From contig CAVSVP010000013.1 of assembly GCA_963731125.1 (NCBI GenBank), positions 1 through 64,000 of the forward strand: 64,000 nucleotides of DNA. The letters run 5' to 3'. The first letter of the stretch is position 1, and the number at the start of each line of letters is the position of its first letter. The notes beneath the pieces are model-generated. The model was not told where the DNA came from, did no database searches, and was given only the letters and a program-made list of their open reading frames with translations. This DNA comes from CAVSVP01 sp963731125. Lineage in GTDB: Bacteria > Pseudomonadota > Gammaproteobacteria > Competibacterales > Competibacteraceae. The translations under genes and the position numbers were made by a program. Below are positions 7,959-16,583 of the stretch, one piece after another.

Positions 7959-9602
7959 TTAAAGATTCTTAGCCTGGTCCCGCAACACAAACTTTTGAAT
8001 CTTGCCCGTCGAGGTCTTGGGTAGTTCGCTGAACACCACTGTCTTAGGCACCTTAAAGCGCGCCAATTGGGTGCGACAGAAGTCGATGATATCCTGTTCC
8101 ATAATACCTTCCACACCAGGCTTTAAAGTAATAAAGGCGCACGGTATCTCGCCCCACTTCTCATCCGGGCGCGCCACCACCGCCGCTTCTAATACCGCCG
8201 GATGCCGATACAGCACGTCTTCCACTTCGATGGTGGAAATGTTCTCACCACCGGAGATAATGATGTCTTTGGAACGATCCTTGATGTCCAAATAGCCGTT
8301 GGGATGCCATACCGCCAAATCCTCGGAGTGGAACCAACCACCGTCGAAAGCCTCCTCGGTGGCCGTGGGATTTTTGAGATAACCTTTCATCAACAGATTA
8401 CCGCGCATAAAGATCTCGCCGATGGTTTTGCCATCTTTGGGTACCGGTTGCAAAGTCGTTGGGTCTGCTACCATCAGCCCATCGAGCATAGGATAGCGCA
8501 CCCCCTGCCGAGCTTTCAGAGTTGCCTTTTGCTCTATGGGCAGCTCATCCCATTCCTCATGCCAGGCACATGCCACGCAAGGACCATAGGTCTCGGTGAG
8601 GCCATACACATGAGTCACCTCAAACCCCATACGTTCCATGCCTTCGAGCACGGTGGCAGGAGGTGCGGCGCCAGCGGTCATTACTTTAACCTGATGCTCG
8701 ACACCCGCTTTTATTTCAGCCGGCGCATTAATTAAAGAGTTCAAAACAATGGGAGCCCCGCAGAAATGCGTAACCCGATTGGCCCGGATAGAGTCATAAA
8801 TGGCATCCGCACGAACATGGCGTAGGCTGACGCTGGTGCCTACGGCCGCGGCAATCGTCCACGGAAAACACCAACCGTTACAATGAAACATCGGCAAGGT
8901 CCAAAGGTAAACGGGATGCAGCCCCATTCCCCACGATATGATATTGCAGACGGCATTTAGGTATGCGCCCCGATGATGATAAACCACACCCTTGGGATTA
9001 CCGGTGGTACCCGAGGTATAGTTCAAGGAGATGGCCCGCCACTCATCGTCAGGATTGTCCCAATGGAATTCGGGATCGCCCTCCGCGAGAAAAGCCTCGT
9101 AATCCTTTTCACCCAGTAACTCGCCTCCCTCGTAAAGCGGATCATCGACGTCGATAACCAATGGCCGCTGTCCGGCAGGCAGCATTTTCAGCGCTTTACC
9201 GATGGTTGCCGAAAACTCTCGATCGGTAATCAGCACCTTGGCTCCTCCATGTTCGAGCATGAAAACAATCATTTCTGCATCCAGGCGCACATTGAGGGTA
9301 TTTAACACCGCCCCTGCCATCGGCACTCCAAAGTGGGCCTCAAACATCTGCGCGAGGTTAGGCAGCATCACGGCTACCGTGTCGCCTAAACCGATACCCC
9401 GACCTCGTAGCACGGCAGCCAGTTGACGACAACGGGTATAGGTTTCCGCCCAAGTCCGCTTTACGGGGCCTTGAATGGTTGCCGTATAGTTCGGATAGAC
9501 CACCGCCGCCCGCTCGATAAACGTCAGCGGTGAGAGAGGTACGAAATTGGCGGCATTTTTATCCAGACCGAGTTCATAGGGATTTATGTGACCATTGCTC
9601 AT
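7959..9602 (-). CDS. Acyl-CoA synthetase (AMP-forming)
   Basis: This cytoplasmic ANL-family ligase has about 547 residues. It activates a carboxylic acid to acyl-adenylate and then acyl-CoA. Motifs are complete: P-loop NYTSGTTGNPKGVVYHHRG (about residue 180), YGLTETYGP, the hinge/ATP-ribose region WFHSEDLAVWHPNGYLDIKDR, and the catalytic Lys in PKTSTGKIQKFVLR. The ATG at 9602 has AAGGAGAG before it. A longer frame to 9683 would run through the terminator of the upstream gene and is rejected. Its closest feel is the medium-chain/3-methylmercaptopropionate ligase (DmdB-like) group. It follows the acyl-CoA dehydrogenase gene, so the pair probably works on the same substrate. Confidence 0.85.
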   Translation of the reverse strand: MSNGHINPYELGLDKNAANFVPLSPLTFIERAAVVYPNYTATIQGPVKRTWAETYTRCRQLAAVLRGRGIGLGDTVAVMLPNLAQMFEAHFGVPMAGAVLNTLNVRLDAEMIVFMLEHGGAKVLITDREFSATIGKALKMLPAGQRPLVIDVDDPLYEGGELLGEKDYEAFLAEGDPEFHWDNPDDEWRAISLNYTSGTTGNPKGVVYHHRGAYLNAVCNIISWGMGLHPVYLWTLPMFHCNGWCFPWTIAAAVGTSVSLRHVRADAIYDSIRANRVTHFCGAPIVLNSLINAPAEIKAGVEHQVKVMTAGAAPPATVLEGMERMGFEVTHVYGLTETYGPCVACAWHEEWDELPIEQKATLKARQGVRYPMLDGLMVADPTTLQPVPKDGKTIGEIFMRGNLLMKGYLKNPTATEEAFDGGWFHSEDLAVWHPNGYLDIKDRSKDIIISGGENISTIEVEDVLYRHPAVLEAAVVARPDEKWGEIPCAFITLKPGVEGIMEQDIIDFCRTQLARFKVPKTVVFSELPKTSTGKIQKFVLRDQAKNL

Positions 9603-9643
9603 GAATATCTCTCCTTTGCGGTTTAGCTTGTTAGCTTGCCCTA

Positions 9644-9680
9644 CTAAAACAAAACCCACCGGCCTTGAGGCCGGCGGGTT
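9644..9680 (-). terminator. Rho-independent terminator after the acyl-CoA dehydrogenase gene
   Basis: On the minus strand a strong stem (AACCCGCCGGCCT / AGGCCGGTGGGTT, loop CA) is followed by the T-rich run TTGTTTT. It lies between the dehydrogenase stop (9712) and the ligase start (9602), so some ligase transcription may need read-through or its own promoter. Confidence 0.75.
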
Positions 9681-9711
9681 CATAGCACGCTGAGTTTATC
9701 CGGACGGAAGC

Positions 9712-11511
9712 TTAGAACTGATCTTCGGCAAGCGCCAAAGTTGATTTGCCACCGCCCTTCACCGTGTGCATCAAGGCGATAGCCTTGGGCAGAATGTGCT
9801 CAGCGTAAAACCGTGCGGTAATCAGCTTAGCCTCATAAAATTTGGAATCTTCACCGGCCGCCAGTTTTTCCTGCGCCACCAGTGCGGCACGGGCCATTTG
9901 CCAGCCGCCGCACACATAACCCACCAGCATCATATAAGGCATCGACACCGCCATCACTGAGCTGGGATCCTGGGCCATGGTGCTAAGCAGCCAATCGGTA
10001 GCACCGCTGAGTGCCTTAATACCGTCACCCAGCGCATTACGAATCACCGCCACATCGTCGCCCTGGGCCTTGCCCAGCTGGGTTTCTACGTTGCGCATAT
10101 CGTCGAGCAGCGCTGTCATGGCAGCACCTCTGTCCAGCGCCAGTTTGCGTCCCACCAAGTCGGCGGACTGAATACCGGTAGTACCTTCGTAGATGGTGGC
10201 GATACGGGCATCGCGGAAGAACTGGCAGGCACCGGTTTCCTCGACATACCCCATACCTCCGAAGACCTGGATACCGATAGATGTCACTTCGATACCCAAC
10301 TCGCTACACCATCCCTTCACCACCGGGACCAGCAGATCCACCCGGGTTTGGTTCGCCTTGCAGACTTCTGCATCCGAATGATGGGCGGCCATATCCATAT
10401 ACCTAGCCACCATATAGTTAAAGGCACGCATGGCTTCGATCTGCGACTTCATCGTCATCAGCATGCGGCGTACGTCGGGATGATTGATAATCGGCACCCG
10501 TTCACCGCCCCGCGCCCCTTTCATGGGAAATCCCTGGACCCGCTCCTTCGCATATTGCGCGGCCGCCTGATAAGCGCGCTCGGCAATGGCTAAGCCTTGC
10601 ACGCCCACCTTGAGGCGGGCCTCGTTCATCATGGTGAACATGTGCATCAGTCCCTTGTTCTCTTGACCCACCAGGTAACCGATAGCACCCTCTTTGTCGC
10701 CATACGCCAACGTACAGGTGGGGCTAGCATGAATGCCTATTTTGTGTTCAATAGACACGCACTGCACATCATTAAGCTCGCCGAGGCTGCCGTCCGGGTT
10801 GACTAAAAACTTGGGAACCAGGAATAGTGAAATTCCCTTCACGCCCTCCGGCGCATCCGGCCGGCGAGCCAGGACCAGATGAACAATATTCTCCGTCATG
10901 TCCTGCTCGCCCCAGGTTATAAAGATCTTCTGACCGTAGAGCCGGTAATGATCCCCTTCGGGAACGGCTTTACATTTGACGTTGCTCAGATCGGAACCCG
11001 CCGCAGGTTCGGTCAAATCCATGGTGCCGGTCCATTCACCGGAGATTAATTTGGGCAGATAGGTTGCTCTTAACTCCTCTGAGCCATGATGTTTGAGACA
11101 CTCGGTCGCGCCGGCGCCTAACATGGGCGCTAACGCGAACGACATATTGGCGGAATTCCACATCTCGTGGGTCGGTGTGTTAAGCAGCTCCGGCAGACCT
11201 TGCCCACCAAATTCCACCGGCGCCGCCAAACTGTTCCAGCCGGATTCGGCGTACTGCTTATAAGCTTCCACAAAACCCGGTGACGATATTACCTGACCGT
11301 TTTCTAGACGAGCACCCTGTTGATCCCCCTCCCAATTCAAAGGAGCCAGCACCTCACTGGCGAATTTACCGGCTTCATCCAGAATCGCTTCCGCCAAGTC
11401 GGGAGAAACACCTTGCTCTTCAAATGCAGGCAGAGCGGCCACTTCATCCAGGTCGGCTAGTTCTTTAATTACAAACAACATGTCACGCGTCGGAGCATAA
11501 TAATCAGGCAT
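9712..11511 (-). CDS. Acyl-CoA dehydrogenase, ~600-residue DmdC/long type
   Basis: This FAD-dependent flavoprotein has 599 residues. It inserts an alpha-beta double bond in acyl-CoA and passes electrons to ETF. The layout is N-terminal helical domain, FAD-contacting middle part (MDLTEPAAGSDLSN, then KIFITWGEQD), C-terminal helical domain with MTMMNEARLKVGVQG, and the catalytic Glu in ATIYEGTTGIQSADL. A C-terminal extension (about 480-599) marks the long subfamily that includes 3-methylmercaptopropionyl-CoA dehydrogenase DmdC. The ATG follows TGGAGGTTAGATCCT. The gene is directly downstream of etfA/etfB, its probable electron acceptor. The true substrate is not readable from sequence. Confidence 0.85.
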   Translation of the reverse strand: MPDYYAPTRDMLFVIKELADLDEVAALPAFEEQGVSPDLAEAILDEAGKFASEVLAPLNWEGDQQGARLENGQVISSPGFVEAYKQYAESGWNSLAAPVEFGGQGLPELLNTPTHEMWNSANMSFALAPMLGAGATECLKHHGSEELRATYLPKLISGEWTGTMDLTEPAAGSDLSNVKCKAVPEGDHYRLYGQKIFITWGEQDMTENIVHLVLARRPDAPEGVKGISLFLVPKFLVNPDGSLGELNDVQCVSIEHKIGIHASPTCTLAYGDKEGAIGYLVGQENKGLMHMFTMMNEARLKVGVQGLAIAERAYQAAAQYAKERVQGFPMKGARGGERVPIINHPDVRRMLMTMKSQIEAMRAFNYMVARYMDMAAHHSDAEVCKANQTRVDLLVPVVKGWCSELGIEVTSIGIQVFGGMGYVEETGACQFFRDARIATIYEGTTGIQSADLVGRKLALDRGAAMTALLDDMRNVETQLGKAQGDDVAVIRNALGDGIKALSGATDWLLSTMAQDPSSVMAVSMPYMMLVGYVCGGWQMARAALVAQEKLAAGEDSKFYEAKLITARFYAEHILPKAIALMHTVKGGGKSTLALAEDQF

Positions 11512-11556
11512 AGGATCTAACCTCCATTTGGAAGGGAAAGGACGAGGGAATATTCA

Positions 11557-11578
11557 AGTGCCGCCTGCAGGCGGCACT
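11557..11578. repeat. Perfect 22-bp palindrome between etfA and the dehydrogenase gene
   Basis: Each half is AGTGCCGCCTG, and the sequence is its own reverse complement with a PstI site at the centre. It lies between the etfA stop (11593) and the start at 11511. It could form a strong cruciform or RNA hairpin. No T-run follows on the minus strand, so it is more likely an mRNA-processing or attenuation hairpin than a simple terminator. Confidence 0.6.
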
Positions 11579-11592
11579 CATTGCCTCGCTAA

Positions 11593-12525
11593 TTACTTCA
11601 GGGCCTTAGTCAATTCAGGAACGACATTAAACAAATCACCCACTAGGCCATAATCGGACACCTGAAAAATCGGTGCCTCTTCATCTTTATTGATGGCGAC
11701 AATGACTTTGCTGTCTTTCATACCGGCCAGATGCTGGATGGCTCCGGAGAGGCCAATACCAATATACAACTCAGGGGCTATCACCTTACCGGTCTGCCCA
11801 ATCTGATAGTCATTGGGCACATACCCGGCATCTACGGCGGCCCGTGTGGCACCGACAGCGGCGCCTAGGGCATCGGCCAGTTCGTCCAGGATCTTGAAAT
11901 TTTCACTGCTGCCCAAGGCGCGCCCGCCAGCCACGACAACCCGGGCGGCTGTGAGTTCCGGACGGTCCGACTTGGTTAATGACTGATTGACGAAGGTGGA
12001 CAGGCCGACATCCTCTGTGGCGTCCACCGACTCAATACTGGCTGATCCTCCTTCCGCAGCGGCAGGATCAAAGGCGGTGGTGCGCACGGTCATTACCTTA
12101 ATGGAATCTTGCGACTGCACCGTGACCAGAATATTCCCGGCGTAGATCGGCCGCACAAAGGTGTCTTCGGACTCCACAACAATAATGTCAGAAATCTGAG
12201 CCACATCCAGTAGCGCAGCAACGCGGGGCATAAAATTCTTACCCATGGTGGTGGACGGCGTCAGTATATGACTATAGCCAGAAGCCAAGTTAACCACCAG
12301 GGGAGTAATATTCTCCGCCAACTCATGGTTATAGTGTGGCGCATCGGCCAGCAGCACTTTACTCACCCCTGCCGCCTTGGCCGCCGCCTCGGCAGCAGGC
12401 TTGCAGTCTTTACCGGCCACCAGCACATGAATATCGCCGCCTATCTTGGTAGCAGCGGTAATGGCATTGAGAGTGCCCCCTTTCAGGGTCGCATTATCGT
12501 GTTCGGCAACTACGAGTATCGTCAT
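11593..12525 (-). CDS. etfA: Electron transfer flavoprotein alpha subunit
   Basis: This 310-residue protein is the FAD-binding large subunit of ETF. It takes electrons from acyl-CoA dehydrogenases and delivers them to ETF:quinone oxidoreductase. The N-terminal Rossmann-like domain begins MTILVVAEHDNATLKGGTLN. The C-terminal FAD domain has the family signature region VVAGGRALGSSENFKIL, then YQIGQTGKVIAPELYIGIGL and IVAINKDEEAPIFQVSDYG. Length is normal. It starts 2 bases after the etfB stop, so the two subunits are co-translated. Confidence 0.95.
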   Translation of the reverse strand: MTILVVAEHDNATLKGGTLNAITAATKIGGDIHVLVAGKDCKPAAEAAAKAAGVSKVLLADAPHYNHELAENITPLVVNLASGYSHILTPSTTMGKNFMPRVAALLDVAQISDIIVVESEDTFVRPIYAGNILVTVQSQDSIKVMTVRTTAFDPAAAEGGSASIESVDATEDVGLSTFVNQSLTKSDRPELTAARVVVAGGRALGSSENFKILDELADALGAAVGATRAAVDAGYVPNDYQIGQTGKVIAPELYIGIGLSGAIQHLAGMKDSKVIVAINKDEEAPIFQVSDYGLVGDLFNVVPELTKALK

Positions 12526-12527
12526 AA

Positions 12528-13277
12528 TTAAACCACCTTTGCTTCGTTCTTGAGCTTTTCCACCAGTTCCTCAACGCTTCCCACCTTAATGCCCGCCTGC
12601 CGTTTAGGTGGCTCCCGGAAATTGGAGTATGCCAGTCGCGGAGCAACGTCTACGCCCAAATCCTCAGGCTTCATCACCTCAAGAGGCTTTTTCTTGGCCT
12701 TCATAATATTGGGAAGCTTAACAAAGCGTGGCTCATTAAGGCGCAAATCGACGGTGATAATAGCCGGTAACTTCAGGGAATCGGTTTCCAGACCGCCATC
12801 GATTTCACGGGTCACGTTGGCATTACCTTCGCCGATCTCTACGTTGGAGGCAAAGGCGCCCTGCGCCCACCCCAGCAGACCCGCCAACATCTGGCCTGTT
12901 TGATTGGAGTCATCGTCAATAGCCTGCTTGCCGAGCAAAACCACATCCGGGTTTTCTTTCTCCACGATTGCCTTAAGTGCCTTAGCCACCGCCAGAGGCT
13001 GTAACTCGGCGTCGGTTTGCACCAGGATACCCCGATCAGCTCCCATGGCCAACGCCGTACGAATAGTATCCTGACAGGCGCTGATACCGAGGGACACCAC
13101 AACCACTTCATCGGCCTTTTTGGCCTCTTTTAAGCGTACGGCCTCTTCCACGGCCACTTCATCAAAGGGATTCATAGCCATCTTAACGTTGGCAATATCC
13201 GCTCCGGTCCCATCGGACTTGGGGCGAACATTGACATTGTAGTCAACGACTCGCTTGACGCTCACTAATACTTTCAT
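12528..13277 (-). CDS. etfB: Electron transfer flavoprotein beta subunit
   Basis: This 249-residue protein is the AMP-binding small subunit of ETF. Typical segments are MKVLVSVKRVVDYNVNVRPK, MNPFDEVAVEEAVRLKE, the AMP site region LLGKQAIDDDSNQTGQ, and the recognition loop near ITVDLRLNEPRFVKLPNIMKAK. It is the first gene of a leftward operon etfB-etfA-acyl-CoA dehydrogenase-ligase. A GGGTGA ribosome-binding site precedes the ATG. The promoter should lie in the 0.5-kb divergent region shared with the acuI-type gene. Confidence 0.95.
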   Translation of the reverse strand: MKVLVSVKRVVDYNVNVRPKSDGTGADIANVKMAMNPFDEVAVEEAVRLKEAKKADEVVVVSLGISACQDTIRTALAMGADRGILVQTDAELQPLAVAKALKAIVEKENPDVVLLGKQAIDDDSNQTGQMLAGLLGWAQGAFASNVEIGEGNANVTREIDGGLETDSLKLPAIITVDLRLNEPRFVKLPNIMKAKKKPLEVMKPEDLGVDVAPRLAYSNFREPPKRQAGIKVGSVEELVEKLKNEAKVV

Positions 13278-13772
13278 TATTCACCCTTTTTTCTTTGGAG
13301 GTTTGTAGACGCCCGCGGTACGGGCGATTCTTACCTAGCACTCCCTTAGCAGCTGATTTCCGATTCATGAACGCAATTTGTCAGAAAGCCATTTTATTAT
13401 ATGGCAATCTACCGGCATTGCCATGTCAAATAAGCTCGAGGCAGGCTATGTACCATGCAAGGGAGCCTAGCACGCGTCATTTTAGCGAGCAGACAGATTC
13501 ACATAGCCTGAATGGCAATCTATATTTAACAAGGTAGTTCCTGGCTATAATCCTACACGATGGTATTTATTCTGAGAGTCGGGTGCAATACGGTTTACCA
13601 AACTTGGCCAAGTACATCAAACAAACTAACACGCCTTATAGAACATCGATGTTAGCCATTTCCCCTCACCTCAACCCTCTCCGACCAGAGAGAGGGAGTT
13701 AAGAGGTTGACGCAAAAAGATTTATTCCCTTAATCACAACGGCGTTAATTTTTACTCACCAAAGGAATTAAA
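13278..13772. other. Divergent regulatory region between etfB and acuI-type gene
   Basis: This non-coding stretch of 495 bases separates divergent transcription units. It holds a small GC hairpin in the etfB leader (arms CGCCCG/CGGGCG, 13310-13326) and a REP-like hairpin at 13675-13696. I could not assign firm promoters. No ORF here looks like a gene. Confidence 0.5.
13675..13696. repeat. REP-like hairpin
   Basis: Arms CCCTCTC (13675-13681) and GAGAGGG (13690-13696) enclose an 8-base loop. The context (CCCCTCACCTCAACCCTCTCC) matches the style of dispersed intergenic repeats common in gammaproteobacteria. Confidence 0.4.
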
Positions 13773-14771
13773 ATGACAGACAATGCATTCAAGGCCTTAG
13801 TTCTTCGTCAGGAAGACCGGAAAACCGTCCCCCATATCGAAACGCTTACCGATGCCGATTTGCCCGAGGGCGATGTGCTGGTAGCGGTGGAATATTCGTC
13901 GCTCAATTATAAGGATGGCCTTGCCATTACCGGCAAGGGTAAACTTGTCCGCCAATTTCCGCTGATACCCGGTATTGACCTAGCAGGCACTGTACTGGAA
14001 TCACAGTCATCTGCATACCAACCAGGTGATAAAGTCGTACTGACCGGTTGGGGAGTAGGAGAGCGCTATTGGGGCGGCTACACCCAACGGCAACGGCTGC
14101 GATCTGAATGGCTGGTGCCTCTACCCACAGAACTGAGCACACAGCAGGCCATGGCCATTGGCACCGCAGGTTTTACCGCCATGCTCTGCGTCATCACTCT
14201 CGAAGAGGCTGGGATTACCCCCGATGGGGAGAAGCCGGTGCTGGTTACCGGCGCCAGCGGCGGTGTCGGTAGTGTGGCAGTAACATTATTAGCCGGACTG
14301 GGTTATCAAGTGACCGCTTTGACCGGTCGTCCTGAAAGCCAAGGTTATTTGCGCCAATTAGGCGCCACCGGCTTTGTCAGTCGCGATGAGATGGCAGCTC
14401 CGGCCCGCCCATTGGAAACTCAACGCTGGGCGGGGGCCGTAGACACCGTGGGCAGCACGATACTGGCCAGGGTGCTGGCCGAAATTGACTATGGAGGTGC
14501 TGTGGCTGCCTGCGGATTGGCAGGTGGCGCGGATCTGCCGACCACGGTCATGCCCTTTATTCTACGTGCTGTTAAGTTATTAGGCGTGGACTCGGTGATG
14601 TGCCCCCTACCTCGGCGCAAGGCTGCCTGGGAGCGTCTGGCGCGTGATTTACCTAGCTCTGCACTGCACAACATTTCCCAAGTGACTCCCTTGGAGCAAG
14701 CGCCGCAATTAGCTCAGGATATCGTGGCCGGTAAGACGCGAGGCCGTATCGTAATAGATCCAAACCGTTGA
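13773..14771 (+). CDS. acuI: AcuI/YhdH-type zinc-independent quinone-oxidoreductase-like reductase
   Basis: This MDR-superfamily enzyme has 332 residues. Characterised AcuI/YhdH proteins reduce acryloyl-CoA to propionyl-CoA with NADPH. The N-terminal GroES-like part contains SSLNYKDGLAITGKGK and PGIDLAGTV, and the family marker GWGVGERYWGGYTQ. The Rossmann part has the NADP loop VTGASGGVGSVAV. Zinc-binding cysteines are absent, as expected. An AAAGGAATTAAA site precedes the ATG. It is divergent from the etf/acyl-CoA dehydrogenase operon, which fits a detoxifying or beta-oxidation-linked role. The 3' end overlaps the convergent PP2C gene by 63 bases. Confidence 0.85.
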   Translation: MTDNAFKALVLRQEDRKTVPHIETLTDADLPEGDVLVAVEYSSLNYKDGLAITGKGKLVRQFPLIPGIDLAGTVLESQSSAYQPGDKVVLTGWGVGERYWGGYTQRQRLRSEWLVPLPTELSTQQAMAIGTAGFTAMLCVITLEEAGITPDGEKPVLVTGASGGVGSVAVTLLAGLGYQVTALTGRPESQGYLRQLGATGFVSRDEMAAPARPLETQRWAGAVDTVGSTILARVLAEIDYGGAVAACGLAGGADLPTTVMPFILRAVKLLGVDSVMCPLPRRKAAWERLARDLPSSALHNISQVTPLEQAPQLAQDIVAGKTRGRIVIDPNR

Positions 14772-15644
14772 CGCCACATCGTTGCTCCGTTGATAGCGAG
14801 CAGAAACATTTGGCGGAACCCTTGCTAACCAACGGTTCAGCGAATGTCTTAGCCGTGCCGTATTAAGCAGTTGTGACAGCCATAACCAGTTCCCCATTTT
14901 GGGCGCCACCGGGCGAATAAGAATGAGGGTAGCATTGTCTGCCCTGGCTCCGCCTCGTGTAGTAGCCAGGGTCACCAAATCCGCCGCTGCCGCCGCAAGG
15001 TCTCCGGCCTGGCAGGATGCTTCCCAAGCTTCAGTTTCGCTGACATGCTCCCAAAAACCGTCGCTGCATATGACAAATAAATCGCCTCGTTGCACCTGTC
15101 CGCCACCTAGCTCCGGCTTCGGCGGCTCTTCACTGCCAAGGCTCCGATAGAGGCGGTTTTGGTCAGGATGATTGGCTATTTCAGCTTCGCTGATTTCGCC
15201 CAATTCCATTAACATTTGAGCCACCGAATGATCCCGAGTGCGCAGCAACCGCTTACCTTCACGCAGATGATACAACCGGCTATCTCCGACATGCATCCAA
15301 TGGGCCTGATCTCGATGCAACCAGAGCGTTACCACCGTACTATGAGCCAACGTCGAAGCAGCCACCAGAGTGCTCTGACACTGCTGGCATAACTGAACGA
15401 GTGCCTCTTGCGGATGTTCAACAAAAAGTTGGCGTTGGTCTCGCGCAAACCGGCTTGTCGCCTCAATCACCGCCTGAGCACCCAGAGCCCCCTCCAGATG
15501 TCCGCCCATGCCATCGGCAATGACCGTCAGCAGGCTGTTTCGATCTGGCCAAGTCAAGACCTCCCAACGGTCCTGTTGTTCGGTGCGGCCACCGGGATGG
15601 CTGGCAGCTCCCCACACCCACCCTCGGCAGCGATAGTCCGTCAC
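14709..15644 (-). CDS. PP2C-type protein phosphatase (second of two)
   Basis: The protein has 311 residues. The PP2C core (about 10-245) shows VIADGMGGHLEGALGAQ, HVGDSRLYHLREG, TRDHSVAQML, VICSDGFWEHV and ARADNATLILIR, which supply the metal-binding Asp residues. The first motif reads GRTEQQDRWE, with Gln where RxxNED has Asn. A 65-residue tail without recognised features follows. It starts with a GTG whose GTGA overlaps the stop of the upstream PP2C gene, so the two phosphatases are translationally coupled. It probably removes phosphates placed by the kinase at the head of the cluster. Its 3' end overlaps the convergent acuI-type gene. Confidence 0.85.
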   Translation of the reverse strand: MTDYRCRGWVWGAASHPGGRTEQQDRWEVLTWPDRNSLLTVIADGMGGHLEGALGAQAVIEATSRFARDQRQLFVEHPQEALVQLCQQCQSTLVAASTLAHSTVVTLWLHRDQAHWMHVGDSRLYHLREGKRLLRTRDHSVAQMLMELGEISEAEIANHPDQNRLYRSLGSEEPPKPELGGGQVQRGDLFVICSDGFWEHVSETEAWEASCQAGDLAAAAADLVTLATTRGGARADNATLILIRPVAPKMGNWLWLSQLLNTARLRHSLNRWLARVPPNVSARYQRSNDVASTVWIYYDTASRLTGHDILS

Positions 15645-16576
15645 GGCAAATGTTCCCAGTCTATTGTCACTATTGCTGCCAGGAGATTCGGTACCTTACC
15701 CAGCACATTGTGGCTCAGCGATATGCCTCTTCCTGCGCTACACCACCAGAACCCGCCAAGGATTAGCAAGGCTGCTAAAACTAATCTGACTAACCAAGCC
15801 TGCCAACGACCGCCGATTTTCCATGCCGCGGCCTGGGCCAGAATGACCGTGGCATTATCCTGGTAAGGATGAGCCGCCGCTAATACGGCGTCTAGCAAAT
15901 GCTGACAAGGCAGGGCTGTGGGCTCGCTCAGTCGCGCAGTAATTTCCGTTTCACTCAAGGTCAGCAGACCGTCGCTGGCCAATAGCACCCGATCCCCGGG
16001 TAATAAAGCGCAGGGTTCACTGGAAAGATCTACCAACGTTAGCGAGTTTCCCGTCACGGCACTGAGCAGCCCGCCGCGTCCGGGATGAGACTCCGTCTCT
16101 GCGCCGCTGATCTTACCCGCTGCTGCCCTTCGCGCCAGCACAGGCCGACAAGAATGATCCTGGTTTAAGCGCATTAAGCACCCACTGCGCCACAACCATA
16201 GAGGTGAATCGCCAACGCTGATCCAGTATAGCTTCGTTTGCTCCAACACTACCGCTACCAGGGTACAACCCATGCCGGCTAACGCTCGAGAATCCTCTGC
16301 AATTTCCAGAGCCAGTGCACGGTTAGCATGATCTAATGCACGCCGCAAACGTTGCGGAATAGCACATGTCGGAATAGCGGCATAAGCATCGATAAAACTG
16401 CATACGACTAATGCGCTGGCACGATCACCTGCCCGCTCTCCGCCCATACCATCGGCAAGCACTAGCAATAAATCTCCTGCATGTAACTGCTTCGGTGGCA
16501 CAAAGGCGTCATAGTTGTCCTCCTGACAAAGCCGTCTACCCTGAATTCTCGCTACACAATACAGCCATGAATTCAT
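15641..16576 (-). CDS. PP2C-type protein phosphatase with C-terminal membrane anchor
   Basis: The protein has about 311 residues. The ATG at 16576 (MNSWLYCVAR..) lies 5 bases after the FHA-gene stop with GGGATAG upstream. A frame to 16624 would overlap that gene. PP2C motifs are CQEDNYDAF, LVLADGMGGERAGDRAS, ISVGDSPLWLWR, LNQDHS, LLASDGLLTL and YQDNATVIL. After the catalytic domain, residues about 265-285 form one hydrophobic helix (LVLAALLILGGFWW). The enzyme is thus likely tethered to the inner membrane with its catalytic part in the cytoplasm, beside the membrane kinase and vWA-FHA protein of the same cluster. Confidence 0.85.
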   Translation of the reverse strand: MNSWLYCVARIQGRRLCQEDNYDAFVPPKQLHAGDLLLVLADGMGGERAGDRASALVVCSFIDAYAAIPTCAIPQRLRRALDHANRALALEIAEDSRALAGMGCTLVAVVLEQTKLYWISVGDSPLWLWRSGCLMRLNQDHSCRPVLARRAAAGKISGAETESHPGRGGLLSAVTGNSLTLVDLSSEPCALLPGDRVLLASDGLLTLSETEITARLSEPTALPCQHLLDAVLAAAHPYQDNATVILAQAAAWKIGGRWQAWLVRLVLAALLILGGFWWCSAGRGISLSHNVLGKVPNLLAAIVTIDWEHLP

Positions 16577-16583
16577 CGCTAAG

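Noticed and set aside
9603..9683. N-terminal extension of the acyl-CoA ligase
   Set aside because: The extension reads through a strong terminator hairpin, and an ideal ribosome-binding site lies before the ATG at 9602.
7959..14771. Complete DMSP demethylation pathway
   Set aside because: Only DmdB/DmdC-like and AcuI-like enzymes are seen. There is no dmdA, and the nearby crotonase is not DmdD-like enough.
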